This document shows positions 10,433-18,358 of a stretch of 32,442 bases of DNA, piece after piece; the first letter of the stretch is position 1, and each line of letters begins with the position of its first letter. Under the pieces are notes generated by a model. The model was not told the origin of the DNA, did not search any database, and saw only the letters and a program-made list of their open reading frames with translations. The DNA is from CAZCTO01 sp964501725 (GTDB lineage: Bacteria > Bacillota > Clostridia > Saccharofermentanales > Saccharofermentanaceae). The translations under genes and the position numbers were made by a program. The stretch covers positions 1-32,442 of the forward strand of contig CAZCTO010000021.1 in assembly GCA_964501725.1 (NCBI GenBank). The letters are read 5' to 3'.

Positions 10433-10461
10433 AATATATATACTTTTTGGTATTATGTCAA
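10433..10461 (-). promoter_or_regulatory. Sigma-A promoter for the YD-repeat gene
   Basis: On the minus strand TTGACA (10456-10461) is followed after exactly 17 bases by TATATT (10433-10438). Transcription should begin near 10426, about 27 bases before GTG 10399 and 78 before ATG 10348. The promoter is close to consensus, so the giant gene is probably expressed and not cryptic. Confidence 0.75.
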
Positions 10462-10577
10462 CATTTTTTCATGATTCTCATTTATTTTTGATTATTGATT
10501 TTCTGAGGCATCCGAATTGCTCCTTACTTCTAACTTCGAGGCCGGATATTATAAGATATCATTCCGTTTTCTCGACA

Positions 10578-10609
10578 TAAAAGATCAGGATAATCAACAA
10601 TTATCCTGA
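10578..10609 (-). terminator. Intrinsic terminator of the pgi-nrdG operon
   Basis: A perfect 10-bp stem, TCAGGATAAT (10585-10594) with ATTATCCTGA (10600-10609), has a 5-base loop. On the minus strand it is followed by TCTTTTAT, a short T-tract. It lies about 115 bases after the nrdG stop and upstream of the YD-gene promoter, so it separates the two units. Confidence 0.7.
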
Positions 10610-10722
10610 CCTTCTTCATCGGTTAATTACCAGGAATTTTGTCCGTAACTTAATCTATTTATTCTGCTTCATTTATATTTCTCATAAATACATATGGGGA
10701 GCATCTTTTCCCTGCTGGCCGC

Positions 10723-11223
10723 CTACAACGGATACAAAACAATTTCGCCCTTCTCAAGCGTTTTCGGAACGTCAATCGCCCGCTGGTTCCATGATCCGCG
10801 GAACCGGAGATCCAGCGATTTTTTATCGATTTCAAAGCGACCGTCGATTAGTATATCCGTGTTTTTCAAAAGGTCTATATACCCTTCTCTATGTGCCGAA
10901 AGTTCTAAAAGTTCTTCTAACGTGTACCCGGAATAAACAATGACCGATAAGCCCTTCCCTTTTACAGCAGATGCAACAGCCGCTAATTCCTTGGCCTGCA
11001 TGAAGGGTTCTCCGCCCGAAAACGTGACGCCGTCCAGCAAGGGGTTCGAAAGGATTCGTTCGATCAGCGCTACTTCGGAAACAAGATATCCGTCTGTAAA
11101 CGAATGACTTTCCGGATTATGACAGCCGGTACAATAATGCGGACAGCCTTGAGTAAAGACCGCATATCTGAGTCCCGGTCCGTCCGTAATGGATTCTTTT
11201 ACTTCTCCGAAAAGCCTCAACAT
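10723..11223 (-). CDS. nrdG: Anaerobic ribonucleoside-triphosphate reductase activating protein (radical SAM)
   Basis: This 166-residue protein has the size and layout of NrdG, which uses a 4Fe-4S cluster and S-adenosylmethionine to install the glycyl radical on the class III reductase NrdD. The cluster motif CX3CX2C is at Cys27, Cys31 and Cys34 (CPHYCTGC), preceded by the typical ITDGPGLRYAVFTQG, and an SGGEP SAM-binding motif is near residue 70. The start is ATG with a GGGGAG ribosome site about 9 bases upstream. It lies 27 bases after the DUF2344 gene and is probably the last gene of the operon. No nrdD is present in the window, so its partner is elsewhere. A related glycyl-radical activase is possible, but length and N-terminus favour NrdG. 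Confidence 0.85.
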   Translation of the reverse strand: MLRLFGEVKESITDGPGLRYAVFTQGCPHYCTGCHNPESHSFTDGYLVSEVALIERILSNPLLDGVTFSGGEPFMQAKELAAVASAVKGKGLSVIVYSGYTLEELLELSAHREGYIDLLKNTDILIDGRFEIDKKSLDLRFRGSWNQRAIDVPKTLEKGEIVLYPL

Positions 11224-11250
11224 GATGTATTGCTCCCCATACCCGAAATC

Positions 11251-11979
11251 TTATCCCGGCATCTGTTCGATCCGGGTAATATTCGGATATTCTCCGACAT
11301 AAAGCCCTGTCCTTAATACTTCACAGTTGTCCACGACCCGGCGGTCAAAGCCCTCGTATTGACTCAGTGCCTGAAGCAGCAAATCCGGTCTCAAATTGCG
11401 ACGGGATCCGGCCATGACCATCACATCCGCTTCGTTTTCCTTCGATTTGGAACCGGAAACAGAAAGGATAAACGGCCGGATATCCGTAAGCTTCATCGCG
11501 CCCTTCGAGCGTTTCATCACGGGAATTTCGCTTCTCTGCAGTAGCTTTTGGAGGGCGGGCAGGATGCCGGGAGCGATCAGGCGGTAGCTGGCCGCAGTGA
11601 CGATCGACATCAGACTCGGCCCCATATCGGGAACACTCCAGGCTTCACTGACATGAAGTCCTGAAGGCAGTTTTGCATTCAGTCGATTCAGGAGCTCCGC
11701 ACTGTCCACCGGCTGTGCCAGAAAAATATCAATATAATCATCTTCGGTCGTAATGCCGACTCCGAGAGGGAGCGCGAATACGAGTGAAGGCCGCGGATTA
11801 TAGCCCTGGGTATGCAAGATGGGCAGTTCCGCCCGTCGCAGGGAACGTTCGAAGGTTCTCATCAGATCGAGATGTCCGACGTAGATGAGCGCTCCTTCGC
11901 GCGAAAAGCGGGCGCGCATGACATGGGCGTCCTGATGGGGCTGCCGGGTCATTTGAAGTTCGCGTTCACTTTGCAGCAT
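11251..11979 (-). CDS. TIGR03936 / DUF2344 family protein
   Basis: The 242-residue protein carries the signature of the DUF2344 family (IYVGHLDLMRTFERSLRRAELP, then QGYNPRP and FALPLGVG). The family almost always sits next to, or is fused to, the B12-binding radical SAM protein encoded just upstream, and a role in RNA or tRNA modification has been suggested; the function is not established. The frame is open further upstream to 12009, but ATG 11979 has a GGGGGTG ribosome site and gives a 14-base overlap with the upstream gene, so translational coupling is likely. ATG 11952 and 11919 remain possible because the family core begins at MRARF. Confidence 0.82.
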   Translation of the reverse strand: MLQSERELQMTRQPHQDAHVMRARFSREGALIYVGHLDLMRTFERSLRRAELPILHTQGYNPRPSLVFALPLGVGITTEDDYIDIFLAQPVDSAELLNRLNAKLPSGLHVSEAWSVPDMGPSLMSIVTAASYRLIAPGILPALQKLLQRSEIPVMKRSKGAMKLTDIRPFILSVSGSKSKENEADVMVMAGSRRNLRPDLLLQALSQYEGFDRRVVDNCEVLRTGLYVGEYPNITRIEQMPG

Positions 11980-13879
11980 GACACACCCCCGTTCCGAAAT
12001 CCGATGCACCGCAGGCTTTGCACCCCTGCCGGCAGGGAGGCGTGACCGAAGCTTCGTATGCGCGGTGTTTTTCGCGAAGGAGATATTCCTTCTTCACCCC
12101 GGCATCGATGTGGTCCCAAGGGAAGATTTCATCATCGGATCTTTCCCGATCGGCGTAGAAGGAAAGCGTCAGGCCGTGTTCACTGAGTATCGTCATCCAT
12201 TCCTCGAGCTCAAAACAATCGTCCCACGCATCGAAAAAGAGTCCTTTGCGATAGCCCGCCAGAAGGACCTTCGAGAGGCGCCGGTCGCCGCGCGCCATGA
12301 CCACTTCCCATACCGATGTGTCGGGATCGTGCCAGGAGTATTTAATATTTCTGCTGCGAATCAGTGTCGCGAGCATTTTCTGCTTTGTCACCATTTCTTC
12401 TTTGGTGTTTTGCCTCTCCCACTGAAAAGGCGTAAAGGGCTTGGGAATAAACATCGACGTGGACACGCTGAGTTCCGGTTTGCGCGCCCGTTGACCCGTA
12501 CGCCGCGCAACGTCAAAATAAAGCTTTTCGATATTGCGTACCAGGATGCCGATGCCCGCCACGTCTTCTTCCGTCTCGGTCGGAAGGCCGAGCATGAAGT
12601 AGAGCTTGACCCGGTTCCATCCGCCGGCAAACGCAAGTTCGAGCGACGACATGATGTCTTCTTCTGAAATTCCTTTATTGATGACATCGCGAAGTCGTTG
12701 TGTGCCCGCTTCGGGCGCGAACGTCAGGCCGGATTTGCGCGTGTCGGAGACCTTTTCCATCAGTTCGAGCGAAAAAGAATCGACGCGAAGTGACGGCAGG
12801 GAAAGACTGGTGTGGTTTGCGGAAAAAGGCTCGATCAGGTCGTCCGCGAGTGTTTTCAGCCCGGAATAGTCGCTGGTCGAGAGCGAAAGCATTCCGATTT
12901 CGTCATAGCCGGTGTTTTTCTCGAGCTCGAAGCCCTGGCCGCACAAGGTTTTCGCGGACTTTTCCCTGACCGGCCGGTACAGAAACCCTGCCTGACAGAA
13001 CCGGCATCCTCTGGAGCAACCGCGGAACAGTTCGAGGTATGCGCGGTCGTGGACGATCTTGGTATTCGGGACAATCGTCTCGGTCGGAAACGGTACCTTG
13101 TCCAGGTCGCTGATGATTCTTTTCAAGATGACCGCCGGCGCCGCCTCCTGATTCGGAGTAACCGACCGGATCGTGCCGTCATCCTTATAAAGGACATCAT
13201 AGAATGAGGGCACATAAACGCCCTGAATCCGGGCTGCCGCAAGAAGGAATGCCTTACGTGACATCGGCGCGGCGGTACTTTTCGAGTCTTTCCTTTGCTT
13301 CACAAGCGCAGTCAGTTCGGCGATCATTTCCTCGCCTTCTCCGATCATCACCAGATCGAAAAAGTCGGCCACCGGCTCGACGTTATACACGACCGGACCG
13401 CCGGCAACGACCAGAGGATCATCCTCGCCCCGCTCGCTTGAAAGGAACGGTATTCCCGATAAATCCAGCATCTGAAGGACGTTTGTATAGCACATTTCAT
13501 ACTGAAGCGAAAAACCGAGCACATCGAATTCGTGGAGCGGCGTTTTCGTCTCGAGCGAGTATAGCGGTATGGACCGGTCTCTCATGATTTGATCCATGTC
13601 CTTCCACGGGCTGAAGGCTCTTTCGCAGTAGACATACGGTAATTCATTGAGTACGTGATATAAAATCCGTAAGGCAAGGTTACTCATCCCGATCTCATAG
13701 ATATCCGGAAAGCAAAACGCGAACCGCACGGCCTTCGTCCTGCCGGTTTCGGCAATCTCAGAAATCACCTCGTCCTTATAAATAGCGTTCCATTCACCGC
13801 CGACATAGCGCGCGGGATTTTCCACGGAAAGAAGATCTGCCCGCTCCGGAAGACCTCCGGTATTTTGGTGACTGCTCAT
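11966..13879 (-). CDS. TIGR03960 family B12-binding-domain radical SAM protein
   Basis: This 637-residue protein matches the TIGR03960 family. The N-terminal half resembles the B12-binding fold of many radical SAM enzymes (FCFPDIYEIGMSNLALRILY; VVAGGPVVYNVEPVADFFDLVMIGEGEE). The radical SAM core follows with CX3CX2C at Cys288, Cys292 and Cys295 (CSRGCRFCQAG). A second cysteine group, CRQGCKACG, is near the C-terminus and could bind another metal or cluster. The substrate is unknown; pairing with DUF2344 is the family rule. ATG 13879 overlaps the trpF stop as ATGA, after an AGGAAAG ribosome site. In many Clostridia this pair lies directly before rng-rplU-prp-rpmA-obgE; here it is in another operon, about 7 kb from rplU. 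Confidence 0.9.
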   Translation of the reverse strand: MSSHQNTGGLPERADLLSVENPARYVGGEWNAIYKDEVISEIAETGRTKAVRFAFCFPDIYEIGMSNLALRILYHVLNELPYVYCERAFSPWKDMDQIMRDRSIPLYSLETKTPLHEFDVLGFSLQYEMCYTNVLQMLDLSGIPFLSSERGEDDPLVVAGGPVVYNVEPVADFFDLVMIGEGEEMIAELTALVKQRKDSKSTAAPMSRKAFLLAAARIQGVYVPSFYDVLYKDDGTIRSVTPNQEAAPAVILKRIISDLDKVPFPTETIVPNTKIVHDRAYLELFRGCSRGCRFCQAGFLYRPVREKSAKTLCGQGFELEKNTGYDEIGMLSLSTSDYSGLKTLADDLIEPFSANHTSLSLPSLRVDSFSLELMEKVSDTRKSGLTFAPEAGTQRLRDVINKGISEEDIMSSLELAFAGGWNRVKLYFMLGLPTETEEDVAGIGILVRNIEKLYFDVARRTGQRARKPELSVSTSMFIPKPFTPFQWERQNTKEEMVTKQKMLATLIRSRNIKYSWHDPDTSVWEVVMARGDRRLSKVLLAGYRKGLFFDAWDDCFELEEWMTILSEHGLTLSFYADRERSDDEIFPWDHIDAGVKKEYLLREKHRAYEASVTPPCRQGCKACGASDFGTGVCHAAK

Positions 13880-14565
13880 TTCTTTCCTGCTTTCTCTCTT
13901 ATGGTACGGATCAGCCCGGCGACCTTTTCGCAGTCCTTAAACCCGTCGGTCTCGACCGAACTGGATACGTCAAGCGCATATGGATGGAACAGCGCTTCTG
14001 CCGCCAAAGCATTGTCGGCACTGATTCCACCAGCGATGATGATTTTCGAATTCTGTCGGGACAAACGGTCTGCGACCGCTTTACCGATTGTCCAGGGAAA
14101 AACCTCACCGGTTCCTCCGTTTGATTCCTGCGTCTTTACATCGAGAAGCAATGCGTCAAAAGATTGAAGCGCCGGATAATTCGAAATCCGGTCCAATACA
14201 CTCCGGGGGCTTTCCGCATCCACCGGAATCGAAATGCACTGCCAAATATGCGTCTTACGAGGATATCGCTTTTCGAAAAGCGACGTCAGCCGGTCATAAT
14301 ACTCCTGTGTCGTGTCAGAATGAAGCTGAACTACATCCAGTCCGACAAACGAAGCAATTTCATCCACCTCATCCTCCGGCATGTCCTTGAACACACCGAC
14401 AATCCGGATGGAGGGATCCAGCTTCCGCGCGATTCTCCGTGCTTCAAACTTATCCACTTGCCTTTTTGATTTCGCAAAAATAAATCCGACGTAATCCGGC
14501 AAACATGCGTTCATTATGACTGCGTCCTCTTTACATCTCAGGCCGCATATCTTAACTAAAGTCAT
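13876..14565 (-). CDS. trpF: Phosphoribosylanthranilate isomerase
   Basis: TrpF performs the Amadori rearrangement of N-(5-phosphoribosyl)anthranilate in tryptophan synthesis. The 229-residue product has the (beta/alpha)8-barrel landmarks in order: VKICGLR with the catalytic Cys at residue 7, GFIFAKSKRQV, IVGVF, VVQLH, FDALLLDVKTQ with the catalytic Asp, GGTGEVFPW, IIIAGGI, and DVSSSVETDGFKD for phosphate binding. It begins 11 bases after pgi, with GGGGGAG almost touching the ATG, and overlaps the next gene by four bases. No other trp gene is present, so this is an isolated trpF inside a glycolysis/radical-SAM operon. Confidence 0.93.
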   Translation of the reverse strand: MTLVKICGLRCKEDAVIMNACLPDYVGFIFAKSKRQVDKFEARRIARKLDPSIRIVGVFKDMPEDEVDEIASFVGLDVVQLHSDTTQEYYDRLTSLFEKRYPRKTHIWQCISIPVDAESPRSVLDRISNYPALQSFDALLLDVKTQESNGGTGEVFPWTIGKAVADRLSRQNSKIIIAGGISADNALAAEALFHPYALDVSSSVETDGFKDCEKVAGLIRTIREKAGKK

Positions 14566-14576
14566 GCTCCCCCCAC

Positions 14577-15929
14577 TTACGCCTTTCCGGAAAGACGCGC
14601 TTCCAAAGCGGCCTTTTCCTTCTCGTAACCCGGTTTCCCGAGCAGCGCAAACATATTCTTCTTATAAGCTTCGACACCGGGCTGGTTGAAAGGATTCACG
14701 GCGAGTAAATATCCGGAGATCGCGCATGCTTTTTCAAAGAAGAAAATAAGCTGGCCGATCCAGTAAGGTGTTTTTTCCGGGATTGAGAGAATCAGGTTGG
14801 GAACTCTGCCGTCTACATGCGCCAGAACCGTTCCCTGCATGGCCTTCAGATTGACCTCGTTCATGTCCATGCCCGAGAGAAAATTCAGGCCGTCCAGATT
14901 CTCCGCATCGTTAGGTATAAGGAAAGATTTCCCTGTATTTTCGATATGAATCACGGTTTCGAAAAGCATTCTCTGCCCGTCCTGTACATATTGTCCCATC
15001 GAGTGCAGGTCGGTTGTATTGTCCACGCCTGCAGGGAAAAGTCCGCGCCCGTCCTTGCCCTCGGATTCGCCGAACAGCTGTTTCCACCACTCCGTCATGA
15101 AATGGAAAGAAGGCTCATAATTGACCATCACTTCGGTCGTATAACCGCTCCGAAGGAGGCAGTTCCGGGCAGCCGCATAGCGATAGCAGGCATTATCCTT
15201 GACCGAAACCGTTTTGATGGATTTGGCGCAGTCCTTCGCCCCAAGCATCAGCTCGCGGATATCAATACCGGCAACGGCGATGGGAAGCAGACCGACGGCG
15301 GTAAGTACGGAAAAGCGTCCTCCGACATCGTCCGGTACGACAAATGTTTCATATCCTTCTTTGTCGGCAAGGCCCTTGAGCGCGCCTCTGGCACGGTCTG
15401 TGGTCGCGTAAATCCGCGTTCTCGCTTCTTCCCGACCGTATTTCTCTTCCATATAGGCACGCAGAATACGGAACGCGATCGCGGGTTCCGTTGTGGTACC
15501 GGACTTTGAAATAATATTGAGCGACACATCCTTGCCTTCAAGGATGTCCATTAAGTCAGCCAGATAGGATGCGCTGATTGAATTTCCGCAGAACAAAACC
15601 AGCGGAGCCTTCCGGATCTTCTTTCCGGCAATATTCGAAAAAGTATGCGACAGCAGTTCGATTACCGCGCGCGCCCCCAGGTAGGAGCCACCGATACCGA
15701 TCACAAGAAGAACATCCGTATCTTTGCGGATCTTTGCCGCGGCTTTCCGGATTCGTGAAAACTCTTCCTTATCGTAGTTTACGGGTAAATTCAGCCAACC
15801 GAGGAAATCATTTCCGGGGCCGGACATATGATGAAGCATCTCATGCGCGGATGCAACTTGCGGTTCCATGCGCTCGATTTGATCCTCGCTGATAAACGGA
15901 AGAAGATTTGTGGTATTCAGAGTAATCAT
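14577..15929 (-). CDS. pgi: Glucose-6-phosphate isomerase
   Basis: Pgi interconverts glucose 6-phosphate and fructose 6-phosphate in the cytoplasm. From ATG 15929 the protein is 450 residues, the usual length of the short bacterial form. Recognisable parts are the GIGGSYLGARA sugar-phosphate loop, the SKSGTTTEPA phosphate loop, the catalytic Glu in FGESEGKDG, TTDLHSMGQYVQDG, and the C-terminal QPGVEAYKKNMFALLG with the active-site Lys. The frame is open upstream to 16013, but the promoter at 15970-15999 would start the RNA downstream of that, and AGGAG lies about 7 bases before ATG 15929. It is the first gene of the operon that runs to nrdG. Confidence 0.96.
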   Translation of the reverse strand: MITLNTTNLLPFISEDQIERMEPQVASAHEMLHHMSGPGNDFLGWLNLPVNYDKEEFSRIRKAAAKIRKDTDVLLVIGIGGSYLGARAVIELLSHTFSNIAGKKIRKAPLVLFCGNSISASYLADLMDILEGKDVSLNIISKSGTTTEPAIAFRILRAYMEEKYGREEARTRIYATTDRARGALKGLADKEGYETFVVPDDVGGRFSVLTAVGLLPIAVAGIDIRELMLGAKDCAKSIKTVSVKDNACYRYAAARNCLLRSGYTTEVMVNYEPSFHFMTEWWKQLFGESEGKDGRGLFPAGVDNTTDLHSMGQYVQDGQRMLFETVIHIENTGKSFLIPNDAENLDGLNFLSGMDMNEVNLKAMQGTVLAHVDGRVPNLILSIPEKTPYWIGQLIFFFEKACAISGYLLAVNPFNQPGVEAYKKNMFALLGKPGYEKEKAALEARLSGKA

Positions 15930-15969
15930 TTTTTGCTCCTGTTCATTCATGTAATTTTTCGCTTCCGAC

Positions 15970-15999
15970 AGTATAGCATTACTTACGGTCCTCTGTGAA
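15970..15999 (-). promoter_or_regulatory. Promoter of the pgi operon
   Basis: On the minus strand TTCACA (15994-15999) and TATACT (15970-15975) are separated by 18 bases. RNA would start near 15963, giving a short leader to ATG 15929. This rules out the longer upstream start of pgi. Confidence 0.6.
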
Positions 16000-16102
16000 T
16001 AGAATAACACCATTTGAAGGACGATAAAACGACGATGCGCGGATCATTTTACGTCGCATCAAGCTTTCATGTAATCAGTACTTTGTTTTTCGAAAAATCG
16101 GA

Positions 16103-16108
16103 TATAAT
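16103..16108 (+). promoter_or_regulatory. -10 element for the DUF4364 gene
   Basis: A perfect TATAAT lies 37 bases before the chosen start. The matching -35 region (about 16080-16085) is poor, so the promoter may be weak or activator-dependent. It diverges from the pgi promoter. Confidence 0.5.
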
Positions 16109-16144
16109 ATAAGCCATACAAAGAAACAAGACGAGGTGCTTTTC

Positions 16145-16699
16145 GTGCCGAATACCGATCTTCCGAACGCCAAACTCATCCTTCTGTATATTTTATCGAA
16201 GGTTCCGGGCATTCCGTCCTCCGAATTAATGAGTTTGGCCATTCAATCTTTATATATGGATTATTTTCTTTACATGCAGGCCAAAGAGGAACTTAAGCGC
16301 GATCATTTGATGCTCGAGGCCGTCCGCAAAGGCGAAACCAGACTGGATGCCGAGCGCAGACCGATTGAGCTTTGTGATATCTCACCTGAAGGCACCACTG
16401 TGTTGACACGGCTTCTCCCGACAATGTCTTCCGGTATTCTTTCTTATCTTACCGATGCCACCTCCGACAAGCTTCGCGACACGCGCCGGGAATCCAGCGT
16501 ACTTGCCGGCTATTCCCCCGATGCGAACGGTGCATACCTGGTGCGCCTCGTTCTGTCGGACGGTGCGAGAACCACCGCTGATCTGAAACTCTACGCGCCC
16601 GACGAAAAAACCGCCGAAAACATGTGTCGGCGATGGAAAGTATCCACCGCCGACGTTTATACATCACTGATTAAGGATTTGTCTTCGGAATCAGAGTAG
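16145..16699 (+). CDS. DUF4364 family protein
   Basis: The roughly 184-residue protein matches the DUF4364 family of Clostridia. It has a helical N-terminal half that looks like a winged helix (LPNAKLILLYILSKVPGIPSSEL, YFLYMQAKEELKRDHLM, ICDISPEGTTVL-like wing) and a C-terminal alpha/beta part. The function is not known; a DNA-binding or regulatory role is inferred from the fold-like pattern only. GTG 16145 is chosen because GAGGTG (16134-16138) lies 6 bases upstream; GTG 16136 is in frame but sits inside that ribosome site. The 3' end overlaps the convergent flavodiiron gene by 9 bases. Confidence 0.75.
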   Translation: MPNTDLPNAKLILLYILSKVPGIPSSELMSLAIQSLYMDYFLYMQAKEELKRDHLMLEAVRKGETRLDAERRPIELCDISPEGTTVLTRLLPTMSSGILSYLTDATSDKLRDTRRESSVLAGYSPDANGAYLVRLVLSDGARTTADLKLYAPDEKTAENMCRRWKVSTADVYTSLIKDLSSESE

Positions 16700-17902
16700 T
16701 TGATCTCCGAGCCCGTGAATCTTTTCGGCCAGTAAATCCGCATACTGATCAATTTTCTCCAAGTCTTCTTCTGTCGGAAGACCTTCAATCAGAAGCGGCG
16801 GCAATTTTTCAGCTTTCTTGAGACCTTGCGTAAGCCCTTCAAAAACTTCCGCGATCCGTGTTCCCCAACCATATGACCCGAGAAGTCCGATGAATTTTGT
16901 TTTGGGCTTCAGCGCGTTCATAATCAGCGCGCAGTATGCACCGGCAGGGTGAGGCCCGCCCAACACGGTCGGAATGACAAAGACAACCGCGGCCGCCGTC
17001 ACAAGGTCATAGATCACATGGCCGGTTTCCACGGAAAGACTCTCGGGATTTCTCCCCAAATCCCGACTCATCACCGAAATCCCGTTTTCGGCCAGACGAA
17101 TGCATAAACGTTCCATTATTTTAAGTGAACTTCCGTGCATACTGAGGTACGGAATAACCACTGTCTTTGCCACTTGATCGGAAGTCCATTTCATATACTG
17201 CTGAAGAATCGCAGCCGGGTTGTTCCAGACAGGACCGTGCGCCGGAGCAATCATAGACGGTGCCAACTCAATCACTTTCTGAGCGTACTTACGTACTTGC
17301 GGTGAGAACGGCATCATAATCTCGGCATAATAAGCTCTTGCCGCTTCTCTGATTTCATCGCTTCCGGTTGCGAAAACCCTGTCTGATGAGTAATGGGATC
17401 CGAATAAGTCGCTTGAAAAAAGCACTTTTGTGGCAGAGTCAAATACCATGGTATTATCCGGCCAATGCGCAAACGGAATTTTCAAAAACTTCAAACTTCT
17501 GCCGCCAAGATCCAGTTCTTCCTCTTCGGATACGATCCGGATTTGTTCTGCGGGAATATGCAAATGCGTCTTCACGAGCTTGGCAACCTGCTCGGTAGCG
17601 ATCAGGTTCACATCCGGATACCGCTTGATCAAGGCCTCCAGTGATCCTGAGTGATCCTGCTCGGTATGCAGCACAATCACGTAATCGATCTTTCCGATTT
17701 CCGAAGTCTCAATATAGTTGAGAAATAAGTCAGTAAACTCAGGATCGGCCGTGTCAATCAGTGCCGTTTTATCCGATCCCCGGACAAGATATGCATTATA
17801 CGTCGTGCCATGTTCGGTTGGCATCAGACAATCAAACATCTTTCTGTCCGGGTGCTGCACGTCGATGTATAAAATTCCTTCATTTATAGTTTGAACTGCC
17901 AT
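16691..17902 (-). CDS. fprA: Flavodiiron protein (FprA-type O2/NO reductase)
   Basis: Flavodiiron proteins reduce O2 to water or NO to N2O in anaerobes, taking electrons from rubredoxin. The 403-residue product has a beta-lactamase-like domain with the full di-iron ligand set: His79, Glu81, Asp83, His84 (HTEQDHSGS), His146, Asp165 and His222 (APAHGPVW). A flavodoxin domain follows from about residue 250; its FMN phosphate loop, YLSMHGSSLKIMERL, is a mild variant of the usual Y-x-S-M-Y-G-N-T. The start is ATG 17902 with GGAGGA 6 bases upstream. The rubredoxin gene just upstream is the likely electron donor, although a terminator lies between them. Confidence 0.93.
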   Translation of the reverse strand: MAVQTINEGILYIDVQHPDRKMFDCLMPTEHGTTYNAYLVRGSDKTALIDTADPEFTDLFLNYIETSEIGKIDYVIVLHTEQDHSGSLEALIKRYPDVNLIATEQVAKLVKTHLHIPAEQIRIVSEEEELDLGGRSLKFLKIPFAHWPDNTMVFDSATKVLFSSDLFGSHYSSDRVFATGSDEIREAARAYYAEIMMPFSPQVRKYAQKVIELAPSMIAPAHGPVWNNPAAILQQYMKWTSDQVAKTVVIPYLSMHGSSLKIMERLCIRLAENGISVMSRDLGRNPESLSVETGHVIYDLVTAAAVVFVIPTVLGGPHPAGAYCALIMNALKPKTKFIGLLGSYGWGTRIAEVFEGLTQGLKKAEKLPPLLIEGLPTEEDLEKIDQYADLLAEKIHGLGDQLL

Positions 17903-17930
17903 AACATCCTCCGACTTCTGCGATAAAACT

Positions 17931-17960
17931 ATTCTAATCCAAAGGCAGATAAAAGAGCAA
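17931..17960 (-). promoter_or_regulatory. Likely promoter of the flavodiiron gene
   Basis: On the minus strand TTGCTC (17955-17960) and TAGAAT (17931-17936) are 18 bases apart, placing the RNA start near 17924 and a leader of about 22 bases. It follows the terminator at 17998-18033, which supports an independent unit. Confidence 0.5.
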
Positions 17961-17996
17961 TGCCCGCTTTATAGTGATGTCGGGAAGAATAATATG

Positions 17997-18033
17997 CAAA
18001 AAGAAACCGAATCTCTTTCCGATCCGGTTTCTT
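17997..18033 (-). terminator. Intrinsic terminator after rubredoxin
   Basis: AAGAAACCG (18001-18009) pairs with CGGTTTCTT (18025-18033), with further partial pairing (GATC/GATT) in the loop. On the minus strand the stem runs into TTTTT. It lies between the rubredoxin stop and the flavodiiron promoter. Confidence 0.7.
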
Positions 18034-18096
18034 CTTTGATCCTAAAACACTCTCAGAACGAATTGGCATCACCAATACAGGAGGAATAAGGATGAA

Positions 18097-18255
18097 TTAC
18101 AATGGGCTGAAAGCGTCCTTCATTGCGCCGCATACGGGACACATCCAGTCGTCCGGAAGATCTTCGAACGCTGTTCCGGGAGCAATCCCACTATCCGGGT
18201 CGCCTAGTTCGGGATCATATTCATAACCACACAAATCACAAACATACTTTTGCAT
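18097..18255 (-). CDS. Rubredoxin
   Basis: The 52-residue product is a complete rubredoxin, a small one-iron electron carrier. It starts MQKYVCDLCGYEYDPE and ends DDWMCPVCGAMKDAFSPL, giving the two CX2C pairs (Cys6/Cys9 and Cys39/Cys42) that bind iron, and the usual GDPDSGIAPGTAFEDLP middle. ATG 18255 has GGAGG 8 bases upstream. It lies next to the flavodiiron protein, its standard redox partner in clostridia, so it probably delivers electrons for O2 or NO reduction. Confidence 0.96.
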   Translation of the reverse strand: MQKYVCDLCGYEYDPELGDPDSGIAPGTAFEDLPDDWMCPVCGAMKDAFSPL

Positions 18256-18283
18256 GAACTATACCTCCAAGCTTAATAAATAC

Positions 18284-18289
18284 ATTATA
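18284..18289 (-). promoter_or_regulatory. -10 element for rubredoxin
   Basis: A perfect TATAAT on the minus strand lies 28 bases before the rubredoxin ATG, inside the 103-base gap after obgE. The -35 region is not recognisable, so regulation by an activator or read-through from obgE is possible. Confidence 0.45.
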
Positions 18290-18358
18290 CGGGTTCGGAG
18301 GTCTGAATTCGTGACGTAGGTGTTACCAAAATATAAGCAAATCAAATACTTTTTCGGA

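Larger units (their letters stand above)
10400..10722. other. Intergenic region between the YD-repeat gene and nrdG
   Basis: The AT-rich gap contains the YD-gene promoter at 10433-10461 and the terminator at 10585-10609. I see no small coding frame with a ribosome site, no RNA gene and no repeat in the rest. Confidence 0.6.

Noticed and set aside
15930..16013. Longer N-terminus of Pgi
   Set aside because: It overlaps the promoter, adds 28 residues not found in the family, and has no ribosome site.
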